A stretch of 64,000 nt of DNA, from assembly GCA_963969495.1 (NCBI GenBank), contig OZ018326.1:149821806-149885805 (forward strand), read 5' to 3'. The notes beneath the pieces are model-generated. The model made no database searches and was not told where the DNA came from. It saw only the letters and a program-made list of their open reading frames with translations. Shown in pieces: positions 35,951-49,047 of this stretch. Within the stretch, counting starts at the first letter, position 1. The number at the start of each line of letters is the position of its first letter. The DNA comes from Ceratothoa steindachneri. Taxonomy: Eukaryota > Arthropoda > Malacostraca > Isopoda > Cymothoidae. The position numbers were made by a program, and so were the translations under genes.

Positions 35951-38900
35951 TTATTATCGTTTTTAAAGTACTTTTCGGTAAATTTCTTTACCCACGAAAG
36001 TTTTATTTTAAATTTCATAGGAATAATCTATCTTCTTGCACTTTGCATGATCATTTGAACTACTTTTCTCATCAAACAATAAAGGAATTGCCACTCTTAC
36101 AATCCTTCACATTTTCTAGTAGTCTCAGGTAGGTATTAATTTTATGACAATTATAATCAGGAATGAAGGGCGAGTCTCATATCTGTTCATGGAAAACAGT
36201 TAATTTTGGATCGGTTTTAAAATACTCTTTCAAACTTGACATTTATTCAATTCTTATTTTCATTTTTATGCATTTAATTACTAAATGTTTTGGGCGTTCA
36301 CATCTAGGGTGAAGTGTGTCAAATTTTTACATTTATTCTAATTTCACTGTATAAGATCTGGCTCTTCTGGATACCATACTGTTTACATTCCTTGAAACAC
36401 TGAACAAATGAAAGAAAGGGGAAAGAGGAATAGAATGGAATCCTTCCACCTTAAAATGCTTTAGAATTTTGAAAAAAAATGAGATGGACAAATTAAGGGT
36501 AAATTTTTGGAAACGAGAAATAAGTTTGACACGAAATGAAGAGCATAGGATAAGTTACAAGATAAAGAAGAAACAATAAGAACAGATAGTAATAAGAATA
36601 AAATAGGGCGAGGATGTGGATGAAATTAGAAGTTCTATGGTAAATTGTAGTTGAATAAGAACGCTTTATTGAGTCACAATTACGTTATAATTGCAAGCAA
36701 GACACATAACTAAGAGGGGAAAACAAATATACCCTTTTATTCAGAACTATGTTATTTGTTAACAGATGATTTTGGTGTTTTTGTGGTCAATATATTCTTA
36801 TGCATGCGTGTTTTATATGTGCCAAATGCCAATATTTCTTTTTATTTTCCCATTTATTTCTTCTTGGGTAAATACTATGCTTCTACTAGATCTAAATGGA
36901 TATTTTGTTTCTAAATAAATGACTGCTAAAATTTGGCTATAAGTAGGTTTCTTTAAAACATTGAGTTCATGTTGTTATTGGAAATCTACATAAGAGATTA
37001 TATCATTTAACAAATTTCGTGTACTTTATTCAGAAAGATATCCTTGGGTACGGCATAAAAATAAAAGGCGAATAATTGGTTAGTTGTCAATATGGCATTT
37101 TTTCTACAAAAAGGTAGGCTTAAAAGAGGGTTAATACTAAAATAAAAGAGGCATTAAACTATACTGTATGTACGAATAATAGAAAAGTAAGAAATCTTTG
37201 TTTTTCTCTGTAAATTGTTTTCAATTTTATTAGAAGTGATAGATCAGGAAGCTTTATGTAGTGGGTCTGCTAGAACTCGAAAGAGAAAGTTGATGAGAAT
37301 AAAAGGGAAATGGAGGAATGCATAGATCAGGTTGACAAGAAAAGTAAAAATAGTGATAAACAAAATTAAGAAGTATAATGAGAATCCAGATGAGAACAAG
37401 AAAAAAATCGTAAAAAAGAAAAAAATAATGAATAACATAAGAATAATTGCGGGCAATGAGCAGATCAAGAGTAGATAGAGAAAGTATATTCGCGTTAGGC
37501 TAGTGTCGTTAGGCAAGATGAAGCAAATACGAATATGTTTGGTTTTAGAAAAGACCCTAAGTTCCAATCTAGGCTATTTAAATAAATAGAAAAGGGTTGA
37601 AGTCTGAGGTAAAGGAGAGGTTTAATGAATATTAGAATAGATATAGAATTTGATTCGCAAATCTTATTTTGTAAAGACATATTTTAAAGTAATATATAAT
37701 GTTTCTATTCTTAATCATTTTAAATGTAATACTTTGTCAAATTAACGCAAACGCATAGATAATATTTTCATGTTTGTACTATTGTCTTTTATCTAACAAT
37801 GAAAAGTTAAAAATCATGAACAATATTAACACCTTTCTGGTGGTATAGGCTTCTCTATCACACCTTGTATGAACGATGTACTTTCCTACATCACTTAATT
37901 TTATCTCTTTCCATACTTCATTTAATTTTCCCTAAGTTATTTTCTGTTTACTTGCACTAAACCTTCTCCTTAAGAGTGCCCTAACTGAAATCATCTTTGG
38001 CTCACACTCAGGCGATAGAGGTGGCTAATAATTCATTTTGATGAAATTATTCTTGTTTTATGTTTCCACGATATATGTCCCGAAACCATTGCTTTCCTGC
38101 TAAATAGAGAGGTTTCATGATAAAGAAGAGAAAATTTAATGATCCACTTCTTTAAACCATACGCTGGTTATTTTGCCTGCTCGTGACCACTTCAGGGAAG
38201 TCCTTAATTAAAGGAAAGATCTTCTTGTTGGAGATCTTCCCTGTGAGGTAGGTAATCTTTCTTTGATGTGTTTAGCTGAGTAGTCATCGTAAAGGAATTT
38301 AAGTCTTACTAAGGTAACTTAAATTCTACTCACTCCGAGAAACTCGAATTCTATCGTACTGCTTCAATTTTAGACCTAATAAAAAAGCCTAAACAGAGGA
38401 ATGGGAAATACTTAGCTCGCCTAAAATCTATTTTCGGATTGGAATGTTCCTGATTTATTCTGATGAGAGGAAATACGTTTCTTTACAACGACTTTGCTAT
38501 TGCTCATTGTAACAGATCTAGGCCAATATTACATGGATTTCTTTCGATTGAAGTGGTAGCTTTTATCTTTTTAATGAATTTATAAACACTTTGGCAACTT
38601 TAGTTCTTTTAAGGAAGGTTAATAACAATCCTATCAAATATTAACATACTAATTAAATGGATGACAAAAGGGAGAAGGGCCTACCAGAGATGATCCAACC
38701 TTTCTCATTGAAGCATTATACTTTATCGATGTTGGCACTTTCCCTCAACACAATAATGTAGGTAATTTAACAAAACTAATAAAAATGCCATGGCTTACTT
38801 GGTCTATTATCTTATCACACACACGCTGTATCTGTGCAAGGCGTTTTAGCGAAAAAGTAATTTTTGACACCATAATAAAACTTTTCACTGTGATGAAATA

Positions 38901-40906
38901 ACAATAAAACGATCAAGTAAATTTAGTGGACGTGGACTTATAAAGCTTACATCTGCGTTAGTTAATCCAAAATAACTTCTAAAATATATGAATTATTTGG
39001 ATCATTTAAATTTAAATTTAGTTCAATTTTCTCGCCTCTCGATATATTTAAAATAGCTAGGTGTGTGAACAGATTCTGAAGAACGATGCTAATGAGCGAT
39101 GCCTATAATAAACTATTTCCATTGAGAACAACTTTCTGCCTACTGGTTTCCGTTCAATCTTCTATCCATTATACTATTCTTTCCCCTAATTTGTGCGTTT
39201 TTACTTTATTGTCTTTCAATATCTAAATATTTCTAAACGATTTTTCTTCGAAATAAACCCATCTTTAGCAATATCTTTGTCAAATGTTTGGATTATTTCG
39301 CGGAAAGAATCAAGGGAATAATTTAAACATGACCTTCCCTGTCGAAAGCTGTGCTTTGAGACATTTATTAAGTTATTTTCATCTAGATTCGCCACGAAGC
39401 TCTCTTAAACAATGGACTCGAAGAATATCTAACGACTAAAGTACGTAAGATGCACTGTTTGCACATTTGGTGTTATATATGCATATCTGAACTGTTTCGA
39501 AAATTTTCATGTCTATAAGACTTTTTAATATTGCTCACGGAATTTTACCATTTGGCTTCCTAATTGTTGAAAATAAATTGGCTAGATTTTATCGGATTCG
39601 GTGCTTCCTATATATTTATTTGCTTAGTAAAACATCTTATTCGATTCCCTAATATGTCCCTATTTGAAAGAATTTATTGAATCTCGTATTGCAAGTTTTG
39701 TATTTATGACCGAAAAAAAATTCGGAATATGTCCAATTGTTGCTTTCATCACAAGCTCCTCAAGCATCTTTGATCAGGACCTATTCATCTTGAAGGGGAC
39801 CTAGTTACTCTCCGAGTACGTTGCTTTGTTTTATGTACATAACTCTAAAATTGTATTCTCTTGTCTTATGACAAGGTCGCTACTTCCTTTTCATATATCC
39901 CATGTCCGGTTTTTATTTTGCACATCACTAGTTAACAAGGATAATAGTACCGCTTCAGATTCTTACTACTTTTGCCGGTTTTCGAAGATCTATACAATCG
40001 TTTCTGTCTGTTCCTGTCTGCACTTTTGAATCTCACTATTTAGTCATGAAACTCCATAATGTCCGCTAGTACCCCTACGTTTATAACTGAATATTTTTTC
40101 ATATTTATATTAAAAGAAGAAAGTTAAAAAACATCATATATTTCCTCTGTTTATTTAGCGTTTAAAATTTCAGCACAAATTAATAGTTCCCAACTGTTTT
40201 GCCAATGTTATACTCTTTAATAATTTGCTTGTCGATTTGTCTACTTTTTGGTGAAGAAAATTATAAATTCACAAATTCACTCTGGAAAATTTTCCTGTGT
40301 TTCAATTCAAAAGTTTAAGTTCATAAAATTTAACTCACACCATTTAAACATTTATTTTTTCAAATTATGAAATGAAACAGACGGCGGATGGAAATTTAAT
40401 TATTCTAGAATGCGATTATCTTGATACTATTCGGAAAGACAAACAATTGCTCAGGTCAAAATATGGTCAGGTTGTCTACTGAAAATTAAAGGTTGCTCAG
40501 ATAAGGATCATTGCCACTATCATTAGGATACACTAATATTTGTGACACCATTCATGCTGTCGCGAACTTGATGGATAGTGAGAAAAAGATAGAGAAAATT
40601 ACATTAGAAGTAAGGATACCACTGGAAATCGCTGCACAGCACAGACTAGTATAAATGACTCTGAATGCCAAAAGAGAAGATATCTATTGTTTCTAACTAT
40701 AAATCTCAATGAACCAAATGGAATCGCAAGACCATCTACATATATATAGTTACTGCAAGTGCTACGCATTTGAGAGAAATAAAACTAAGGACTTCTACCA
40801 AGCAGACAATGAATGTTTAAAGTGCGCAACCTTTAGTCATTTCTTGATAGAATTTGAGCAAAAATCAGATGCGAAGTTGACCATTTGGTATTAGCAATGT
40901 AGAATT
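35951..40906. other. AT-rich sequence without recognised gene
   Basis: Includes purine-rich stretches at 36,400-36,620 and 37,260-37,490 on the plus strand. Their long complementary-strand frame (37,244-37,567, minus) is a composition artefact rich in Phe/Ile/Leu. No element end recognised. Confidence 0.5.
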
Positions 40907-40910
40907 GTAT

Positions 40911-40990
40911 GAAGATCTTCCTTCTCCCATGGTACCCAACTGAAGATCTTCCCCCCATCTGCGCCAATATGAAGATCCTCCCCCATCCAA
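40911..40990 (+). repeat. Short tandem repeat, about 30-bp unit, three copies
   Basis: 'gaagatc(t/c)t(c)' followed by a C-rich run starts at 40,911, 40,942 and 40,971. Similar 'gaagatcttct' and 'gaggatctt' pieces recur at 42,150 and 42,188. Confidence 0.75.
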
Positions 40991-43900
40991 TAGAGTTTAA
41001 CTTAAATAAAATACATAAAGATCAAATAATGAGAAATTATTCAAATTACATTTCTAAACAAATGGTAACTCCACATAATTTGGTGAATAAAAGAATTTAA
41101 AAGTCCCACTTTCATCCTTGCATCACTTTGATATTTGGTTTAATTTTATTCCAATACTATTCTATGGCCTGAGTGTAGAAAACAGTTTGTAGATCCACAA
41201 ATTTGAGTGAATTGTCCACTTTCCTGTGCTTGAAGCCATGTTCTTGTATATTACAGTAGGTTCTTTAATCATCTCCCGTGGATTATTGATCCTGACACAC
41301 TACTAATTGTGTTATATGCAGAAGTATTACAGGATGTCATTTGTTTACAATTTCCATGTAGTTATACTTTGCGTGGTGCTGGTACCGATCATTTCAAACA
41401 TTCAGATAGGAGTGCGAAATCGTCTGTCCCGATGATATTTCAGTTTGTAAGAAAAACACTATACATCGATATGCAAAACTGTTCCTAAATCACTAAGTTA
41501 CACTGGGTTAGCCGGAAGATATATACTATCCACTTCACAGAAAAACATGAAACAGTAGATCATGGCTTTCTCAAAAAACACCTCACAAAGTGAACGTCTT
41601 AATCGTTCATTCACTAATAAGTTCACCCCGGCCTAAAGTGGCCTAGACTGGTAAAAACAATCTAGTCCTTATATACACTGTAGATTTATACTTGGCACCA
41701 TTTTGCGTCTAGTATTCCAAGCATAGCCAACATTTGCTTTGTCCTACCTAGTTCAGTTTATTACATTATCACAAGAAGTACATTTTACTTAACTTTTCTA
41801 AATTCCACGTTCATAAGCCAATTAATGACTGCAGAGAACTTTCATTTAGCAAGGCGACAGCAGAAATTTCTTGGAAGATATCTCGCTAATGGTGCTGGTG
41901 ATAATGAGTACATGAATAAAATTGTCCTAGATATAAACCCCACAATTTTTTTTTAAATGGATAAAGCTAAGTTGCTTCACATTTAGATCCATTTGTCCTA
42001 CTTTGCCTTCATTTGGTGCTTGGAATTGTGAGGTTGCATGTTTGATTTTCTAGATGAGTTATTCTTTATGAATATGTTGAGAAAAGGGTTTGTGAAAAGC
42101 GAGTTAAAATCTTGCATCATATAAAGATCATCCCAAGGCTAAATCGTATGAAGATCTTCTCACCAACCTAACCTACTAGGGAGAGGGGAGGATCTTAATA
42201 TGATCGGCAAAGTGATAACTTAAATAAAAAGAAGCATTAAAATAAAAGAAGAAAAATTTACAGATATGTAAAAAAGAAAGATCACTGAGCCAAATACAAT
42301 AATATTCAATGGTATAGCAATGGTGGATGGAAAAGAGGCCAAGGAGTTCATCATTTTTATCATGTATGCTTATCTTGCCAGCGTTGCAAATCTTGCATCT
42401 TTAGAGGATTTGTTTTTACCTCTTTGTACATAAGAGATGTGAGATGAAGAAGTCATATATTCCCTAAATTCATCATACGAATATATATTACATTTGAAAT
42501 TCAGAAAATAGAGAAAACAGGGAAGATGAGGCGTAATGATGATCAAATTTCACCCACGAGAGACGAATTCCCGATTTCCTCTCCAGATCGGATGGAGAGA
42601 AGACGGAAAGGAAAAGAATAGGACCCCACCTGCTCTATGAAAAGAAACAGCGCAGCAAATTGGTCGGAAATTCAAAGAATGACGACCGGGATTTGGTTTC
42701 TTTTGCTTACGAAGACGAAATTCTTCCCAAAAACCGGACATGGCTTGGTCGAGGCAGGATTTTCTTATGATGGCTCCCAATTTACAATAAATATATTAGC
42801 TTCTTCCCAGTATAATTTCTCGCCGACAAAAACTTCGGAAAACAATATCTGTCGAAATAATACACAGTCCAACAAGGAAGAAGTAGAAAAAACCTTTAAA
42901 AAACCATATATATAGGTCCTCAAAGACAATATTATAAAATGAATGTTGCCACATTTAACATAACGTAAAGGTGAAAAATATCAATTTTTAATATTAAAAA
43001 GTAAAGAATAAATAAAAAAATGACCGAATGTGAATTTATAGAAGAAATAGTTAAAAGTATCAGTGTAATAATTAGCTCAATAAATAATAAAAATATTAGT
43101 AACACAAAGACAAATAAAATTATAACAATATCTACAAAGTGCAAGTGTAAAATAAGAAAAATCTTGAACTATAACGTAAAAAATATTTGGGATTTAAAGT
43201 TAGCAATAATAAATATAATATTTATTTTAGCGATTAAACGGCAAAATAAAGTGTATGAGAAGAATATCTACGACATACATATTGTAAGTACATTTGTATT
43301 TAAATCTTTAAAATTCGAAATAATGTAATAGTTAATATCATGTTAATGAACGTGTATTAATTAACAAAATAGTGATATAAGGAAATCACGTCAAGAATTA
43401 ATAGAGTTAGATGTATATAAAAATTTAATAAGAATATCTAACTTTAAAGATTACAAAAGAATACAACCTAAGATAGATGGAAATTAATAATGGAGGTAAG
43501 CAATTGAGATTATTAAGTATTGTAAGGCATTTGAACAGCCAGACTCCATGAATTATGATCGGGATATAACTTAGCGTCCCAGAAATTCAACGCTTTAGAT
43601 ACGTGAACAAATCACAAATATTAGGATATATAAAAAACATGAATTGGAGATTTGCAGTCCATGTCACAAGATTTGTAGACTATAAATGCACCAGAAAAAT
43701 TAACATTTGGACTCTTTTCGATAAAAAGCATAAAGATTTAAAAAAAAACAGATGAAGAGTTCATATTCCAAAATATGCTAAAAATGAAAGCAAATTGCAC
43801 AAGACACACACAATTTCAGAAAATTTTGAAAGGATTTCTCTCAACATTGTGAGGCAAATACTTAAAAAATAATGATAAAGGGATAATTGGTTATTAGTTC

Positions 43901-44858
43901 CTCTTATTTGAGTAGTCTCTCGCCTCATTTCTTACTTTAGTGTAGAAGAAGTTCTATAAATAAACTCAATTTAAAATTTCAAAAGTTAAAGAAAAGTTTG
44001 AAAACTAAAGTTTTAAAGATTTCCCATTTGGTAAACAGGCCATTTAATTTTTATGTGTTTTAAAAATTGATACTGAGAAATAAATCTCATTTATTTGCAC
44101 TAATTGATATTTATATATTTCACTGTATCTTAAAGCGTGATATGCTCGAAGTGAATTAATTTGTTCGTAAGTTTGGTGAAGTTAGATGAAACGCGAGTGT
44201 AAAATTTGCCGTGAAAACGCAAGAAGTGAGCTTCGATTGGAGAATTATACTTCAATGCATCGAGGAGTGAATTTCTCAGCTGAGATCTTTGAAGTTGAAC
44301 AGCAGACGACAGTTCCTCTGGTTCTCAGTGGCGATCGATATGTTTGGTTTGGCAGAAGTTTCCTGGGCGAGTAGAATAAGGATGATCTCAAACATCTAAA
44401 ATGCTCTAAAGTGATTGAATGAATGTGTTTCTATTTCATTGGCTCTTTTACCTCATACGACTCTGTGTTCAGAGATGTGAAGATTATATTATAGTTCTTA
44501 TATTCTATTTGTATGTGCTTCTTGAGAAGGGGTATTACAACTCCTCTTCGCAATTATAAGAATTCTTCGAGGCACTGAGTTTACTCGATTTAGTATGCCG
44601 TCCGTATACTCAGCTTATTATATTCGGTAAATATGGTCAGGTTGCTTTTGACAAGGGGGCAGAGGTAACTAGGTAAGGCAGTGAAGGGGATTATGGGAAA
44701 GAGAAAAAAAGCATTAGCTGTGCAAAGAGGTACAAAGATGTCTAGAGATCAGGCTAATCTTTCTCTTTGTGTGTTGTTATTTTAGCATTTATTTTGCGTT
44801 ACGTTTTGAGCTTGGCGTTTAAGCCGATGTATTTATTTGGTCCTTTTACTTTTCCTTC
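40991..44858. other. AT-rich sequence without recognised gene
   Basis: A small GC-richer island at 42,545-42,790 is open on both strands (76 codons minus, 92 codons plus), but I recognise no domain and see no convincing splice-site arrangement. The frames at 42,932-43,328 are very AT-rich and look random. Confidence 0.45.
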
Positions 44859-46804
44859 GCATGAGAATCTCTCGTTGATCTCGCCATTGCGAAATCACGA
44901 TAAAAAAACTCCTCAGCCGTCCCTTTCATTTAAAATCTTCTGCCTTTATTGATAGAGCAGCAACTATAAGTCGGTGTGGTACTGCCTCTGACTGTCCAAC
45001 ATGATGTCAGTGATGCAAAAAGCAAGCATTAAATGGGCAAAAATCTTATATGAAATAGTTCAGCACTCTCATTTCTTTTGTTATCAGAGCTGGTTTTCTG
45101 CTGCTTGCTCATGCTATGGAAAAAAATACACCTATGCATTCCTTAGCAGCCGATTAGCTTTCTGCAAACTCTATTTAAGATTTGTGCCTGGCCCTTAATC
45201 TAGTAAAAATTTATAGCTCAAGTAACCCATGATGAGGATAACTTAAACAAAGAGATCTTGACTTTTCTGTTGAATAGTGGAGGCCCTTTCGCGGCTCCCT
45301 CTGAGGTAGGAATGAGGAATTCTGTGATCACTTTCTGATTGGTCTTGAAGACTAACAACAGTTCCATTATTTATGAAATTCTAAGATGTAGGTCTAAACA
45401 ACACGAAGAGATGTTGATTAATGAAAGCATTTAAATATATAACTTGCTTATTCTTTCGAAGTTCGATATATCGATAAAAAGGCGTTTTAGTCGCAATAAA
45501 TAAACTAGAATGATATAAAAAGGAATTAATCATCCGGATTAAAGAGTTAAAGTGTAAAAAAAAACATTAATGGTCACATATTATTTTAAATGATTAAATA
45601 AAGCGGAGCTTCGATAACATTAGTAAAAACGGCCTGATTGAATTCCTCCTTGACAAGGAGCTTCGTGTAAATTTATAGCGATAAGGAAATCACAGTGGGT
45701 GCTGTATGCCGTAGATGATATTCTAATTTTTTATCGTAATTCCCTCATACATGAAGAGTCGTAAGGAATGGGCTCGATAATGATGTGACCAGAATAACTG
45801 CACAGACCTTGTAGGCAGAGAGGAATTTTTCCTTTAGCTACGAAAACACTGAATAGGATGTCGAATCCTGGAAGCTTTCAATGTCTGCAATAGAAGATTG
45901 GAGACAGACTACAGTGGATATAATGATGCGTTAAATGCACCTTAATCCTCCTCTGTTTTGGTGATCTAATACAACAGCGGTGCCACATCGTGTGTACTTG
46001 GTTTTGAATTGGACATCCTTTTGACACTCAGCACCAATGAGTGGAGTACTTTTCGAACTGTTTTGATCATCAAGAATGTGAGCCCCCTTTAGGATGAGTT
46101 CACCATTCTAGAGTTGCCGCGCAATTTGTACCTCTACCAAAAGTAGGGCGACGTCGATGGTTAGTATTTAATCTTTGTGCTTGGGGTAGGTTTTGTGTAC
46201 CAAGTTGCCAATTCCTAGAATATTTAGAGCTGGTGGGCTTATTGCAAGTTATCGACATAAGCTAATATTTATTATCTTTCTATTAGATTTCGTGTACTCT
46301 ATTCCATGAAGGAGGTTTACCGCTTTAAAGATACTTTTGCTACAGATATGTATTGGAGAGCTCTACTTTTCGTGTACAAATATGTATTAGTGCATTTATA
46401 TACATATATAGATTTTTTCTGTACAGATATGGGAGAATATTTTAATAATAGTAGTTGTGGTGTTTATCCTTTTGTTTTGTTGCTATTTTGGTAAAATATT
46501 AAAACTTAAGATAAATAAAACGTGACCCTGGTTCAAAATACCTCTACTAGTTCAAGATTGCTGTTATTAAAATTGCATAATTGCAAACTGACTCGTTTTT
46601 ACTCCATAAAATCCACTTTACTGGTCATTTCTACGTCAGCTTATTAAGCGATCTTTGAAAATAAGAAAGACATTTTTCGGTAGCGTCACTTATAAGATTC
46701 TCCACATTTATAAGATCAGAAAAGTTGGAACATAAAAATAAATATGAACTTAGAGGCAAAAGAAGGAAATATAAATGAGCGAAAGAGAGAGAGATATTGT
46801 GGTC
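44859..46804 (-). repeat. 1.95-kb inverted repeat, right arm
   Basis: Reverse complement of 6,536-8,478 over its full length. The edges are sharp: 'gcatgagaat' at 44,859 and 'gatattgtggtc' ending at 46,804. Confidence 0.85.
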
Positions 46805-47367
46805 ATCATAAGACATGAATTGTTATCTGAGATAGATCGCATAATTGCTGTTCATGTGAATTCCAGCAAATTTTCCATTGCATAGATATCCATAAACGAA
46901 AGCAAACTGTGTTAAAAGTCACCTTTCCAACTTTATTATATTTATAAACTTAAATAAAATGATAATTAATTAAAGTTTTGTTCCAAATTCTTATTCTAAT
47001 TCTTCTACATATGTTTTTAATCGCCTATCGTAAAAGTGTTTCGAAGTTTCTTTCCTCGGATAAAAGTTCATATATATCACAGAGAACAATTTTAATCACA
47101 TTTTCTGGTGACTCTGATTTATCTGCCGATTTTAATTCGTACTTTCATGCTGATTTCAAATATATAATCCATTTTTACCTATATGCTATAGTTATTCTGT
47201 AATTTCTATTTTCTCGTTTCCCCGAAAACTGCTCTCCTGATGGACAGAGATGGTGCTCGTAGAAAGCAAATACTTCACAGTACATAGTAGTAAGATAGTA
47301 AAAAGTTTTATTTTGCATGCAAAATATTGACATTATTGTTTCTTTTTTCAGTTGTCAGGTTAGAGTG
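46805..47367. other. Spacer without recognised gene
   Basis: AT-rich sequence between the inverted-repeat arm and the start codon of the uncharacterised protein copy B. No promoter element is evident. Confidence 0.4.
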
Positions 47368-49047
47368 ATGGCTTCGTCAAGAGGAAATTGCGTTAATGAT
47401 CCATACACCTTCTGCTACCTATGTGGCTGTTACATGATATTCGTCAAAGGCGCAAAATATCAAACTTTGTGATCCACACTTATAAGGTATATTTTGATGT
47501 TCCTCTTGGCGATTAAGATATGAAGTGAGCCCCACGTGTTGTTTGCCATAGCTGTGTGGAACATCTTCGTGAGTGGACGAAAGAAAAGATAAATGGTCTT
47601 CCTTTTGGAATCCCCATGGTGTAACGAGAGCCAAAGGATCATGTATCGGACTGTTATTTCTGTCTGGTGAATACTAAAGAAAAATCAGAACAAGATCGAC
47701 TACCCCAACATTCCCTCGGCGATCCGGCCAGTACCTCATTCTGAGTCTTCACCAGTTCCGATTTTCAGTGGATATGCTTCCTCCGAGGATGAAAATGATG
47801 TACCTGATATGGATGTCCACGGAATTGATTAAGAGTCTGCAGATTCATCAACAGAAGCTGAACAGTCATTAGCTCCTCACTGTTTCAATCAAGAGGATTT
47901 GAATGACTTGATACATGATTTGGCGCTCTCTAGGAAAGCTGCAGCACTTTTAGCCTTCAGGTTGAGTGAAAGATATATGCTTGACAGATCGGTACGGGTA
48001 TCGTATTAGCGAACAAGGGAGAGTACATTTGTTAAGTATTTCTCTGAGGACAAACAATTTGTATACTGCTACGATGTTCCTGGTCTGTATACCGAGTTGG
48101 AACTTGGCACCTATAGCCATGCTGAGTGGAGACTGTTTTTGGACACCCCCAAGCGTATCTTCAAGTGTTTCCTTTTGCAAAATGGCAATGACTTTGGTGC
48201 AGTTCCTCTCGGTCACTCTCTCCATCTGCGAGAATCTCGCCATGATATAAGAATAGTCACGCATATATTTAAGTACCATGAACACAATTGGATGATATGT
48301 GTAGACCTTAAGATGGTCAACTTCCTCCTTGCCCAGCAGAATGGATATACAAAGTTTCCATGCTATATCTGTATGTGGGACATTCGACCCCGTGACAAAC
48401 ACTGGTCCCAAAAGGATTGGCCAGTTCGGGAATCTTTGGAAGCTGGAATGCCAAACATTGTTAATGAGCCAATCGTAAGTCGAGAGAAGATCGTTTTCAC
48501 TCTACTTCATCTCAAACTGGCGTTGATGAAGCAGTATATCAAGGCGTTAAGCACTGACAATGATTGTTTCCAGTACATAGTATCGGCGATTCCTGCTTTT
48601 ACATACGAAAAAAAAGCAGGAGTATTTGATGGTCCCTAAATCCGAAGACTTCTGAGTGATTCTAGATTCGTGATCACCATGAATGAAAAAGAGAAGGCAG
48701 CCTGGCTCTCATTTTCTGCCGTTGTTCGTAACTTTTGGGAAATAAAAAAGCGCATAACTACGAAAATCTGATTACTAATATGCTTTTAGCATATCATGAT
48801 CTGAGATGAAACATGAGTGTGAAGCTGCATTTCCTAAATAGTCACCTCGACCAATTCCCAGAATCTGGGAGCCGTCAGCGACGAACAAGGGAAACGCTTT
48901 CATCAGGATTTGATGACGATGGAAGAGCGCTACCAAGTTCACTGGGATAGACACATGATGGCGGACTACTGCTGGACGATTAGAAGAGAACAGCCAGAGA
49001 AGACTTACAAGAGAAAGAATTACAAACGCAAAGTTTTGCCCGATTGA
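47368..49047 (+). pseudogene. Uncharacterised repeated protein family, copy B, mostly complete but broken
   Basis: The ATG at 47,368 begins MASSRGNCVNDPYTFCYLCG with a C-x2-C pair; the stop at 49,045-49,047 follows a basic tail with KRKNYKRKVLPD. Between them: IPSAIRPVPHSESSPVPIF, an acidic linker, the best-kept open stretch (about 48,020-48,639) with AEWRLFLDTPKRIFKCFLLQ, MICVDLKMVNFLLAQQ, GYTKFPCYICMWD and LLHLKLALMKQYIKAL, then MADYCWTIRREQPEK near the end. About 560 codons, full family length. Stops and frameshifts lie in the N-terminal third and after 48,639. It is roughly collinear with copy A, which is more decayed. Function unknown; a transposable-element protein is the most economical reading. 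Confidence 0.82.

Noticed and set aside
37244..37567. 107-codon hydrophobic minus-strand frame resembling a membrane protein
   Set aside because: It is the complement of a purine-rich, A-rich stretch, which gives Phe/Leu/Ile-rich frames by composition alone.
42545..42915. GC-richer island with frames on both strands, considered as a host exon
   Set aside because: No splice sites in a convincing arrangement, no domain, and no neighbouring exon.
42932..43328. Opposed frames that look like an AT-rich membrane protein and a Lys/Ile/Asn-rich protein
   Set aside because: Extreme AT composition produces such frames by chance; no motif or start context.
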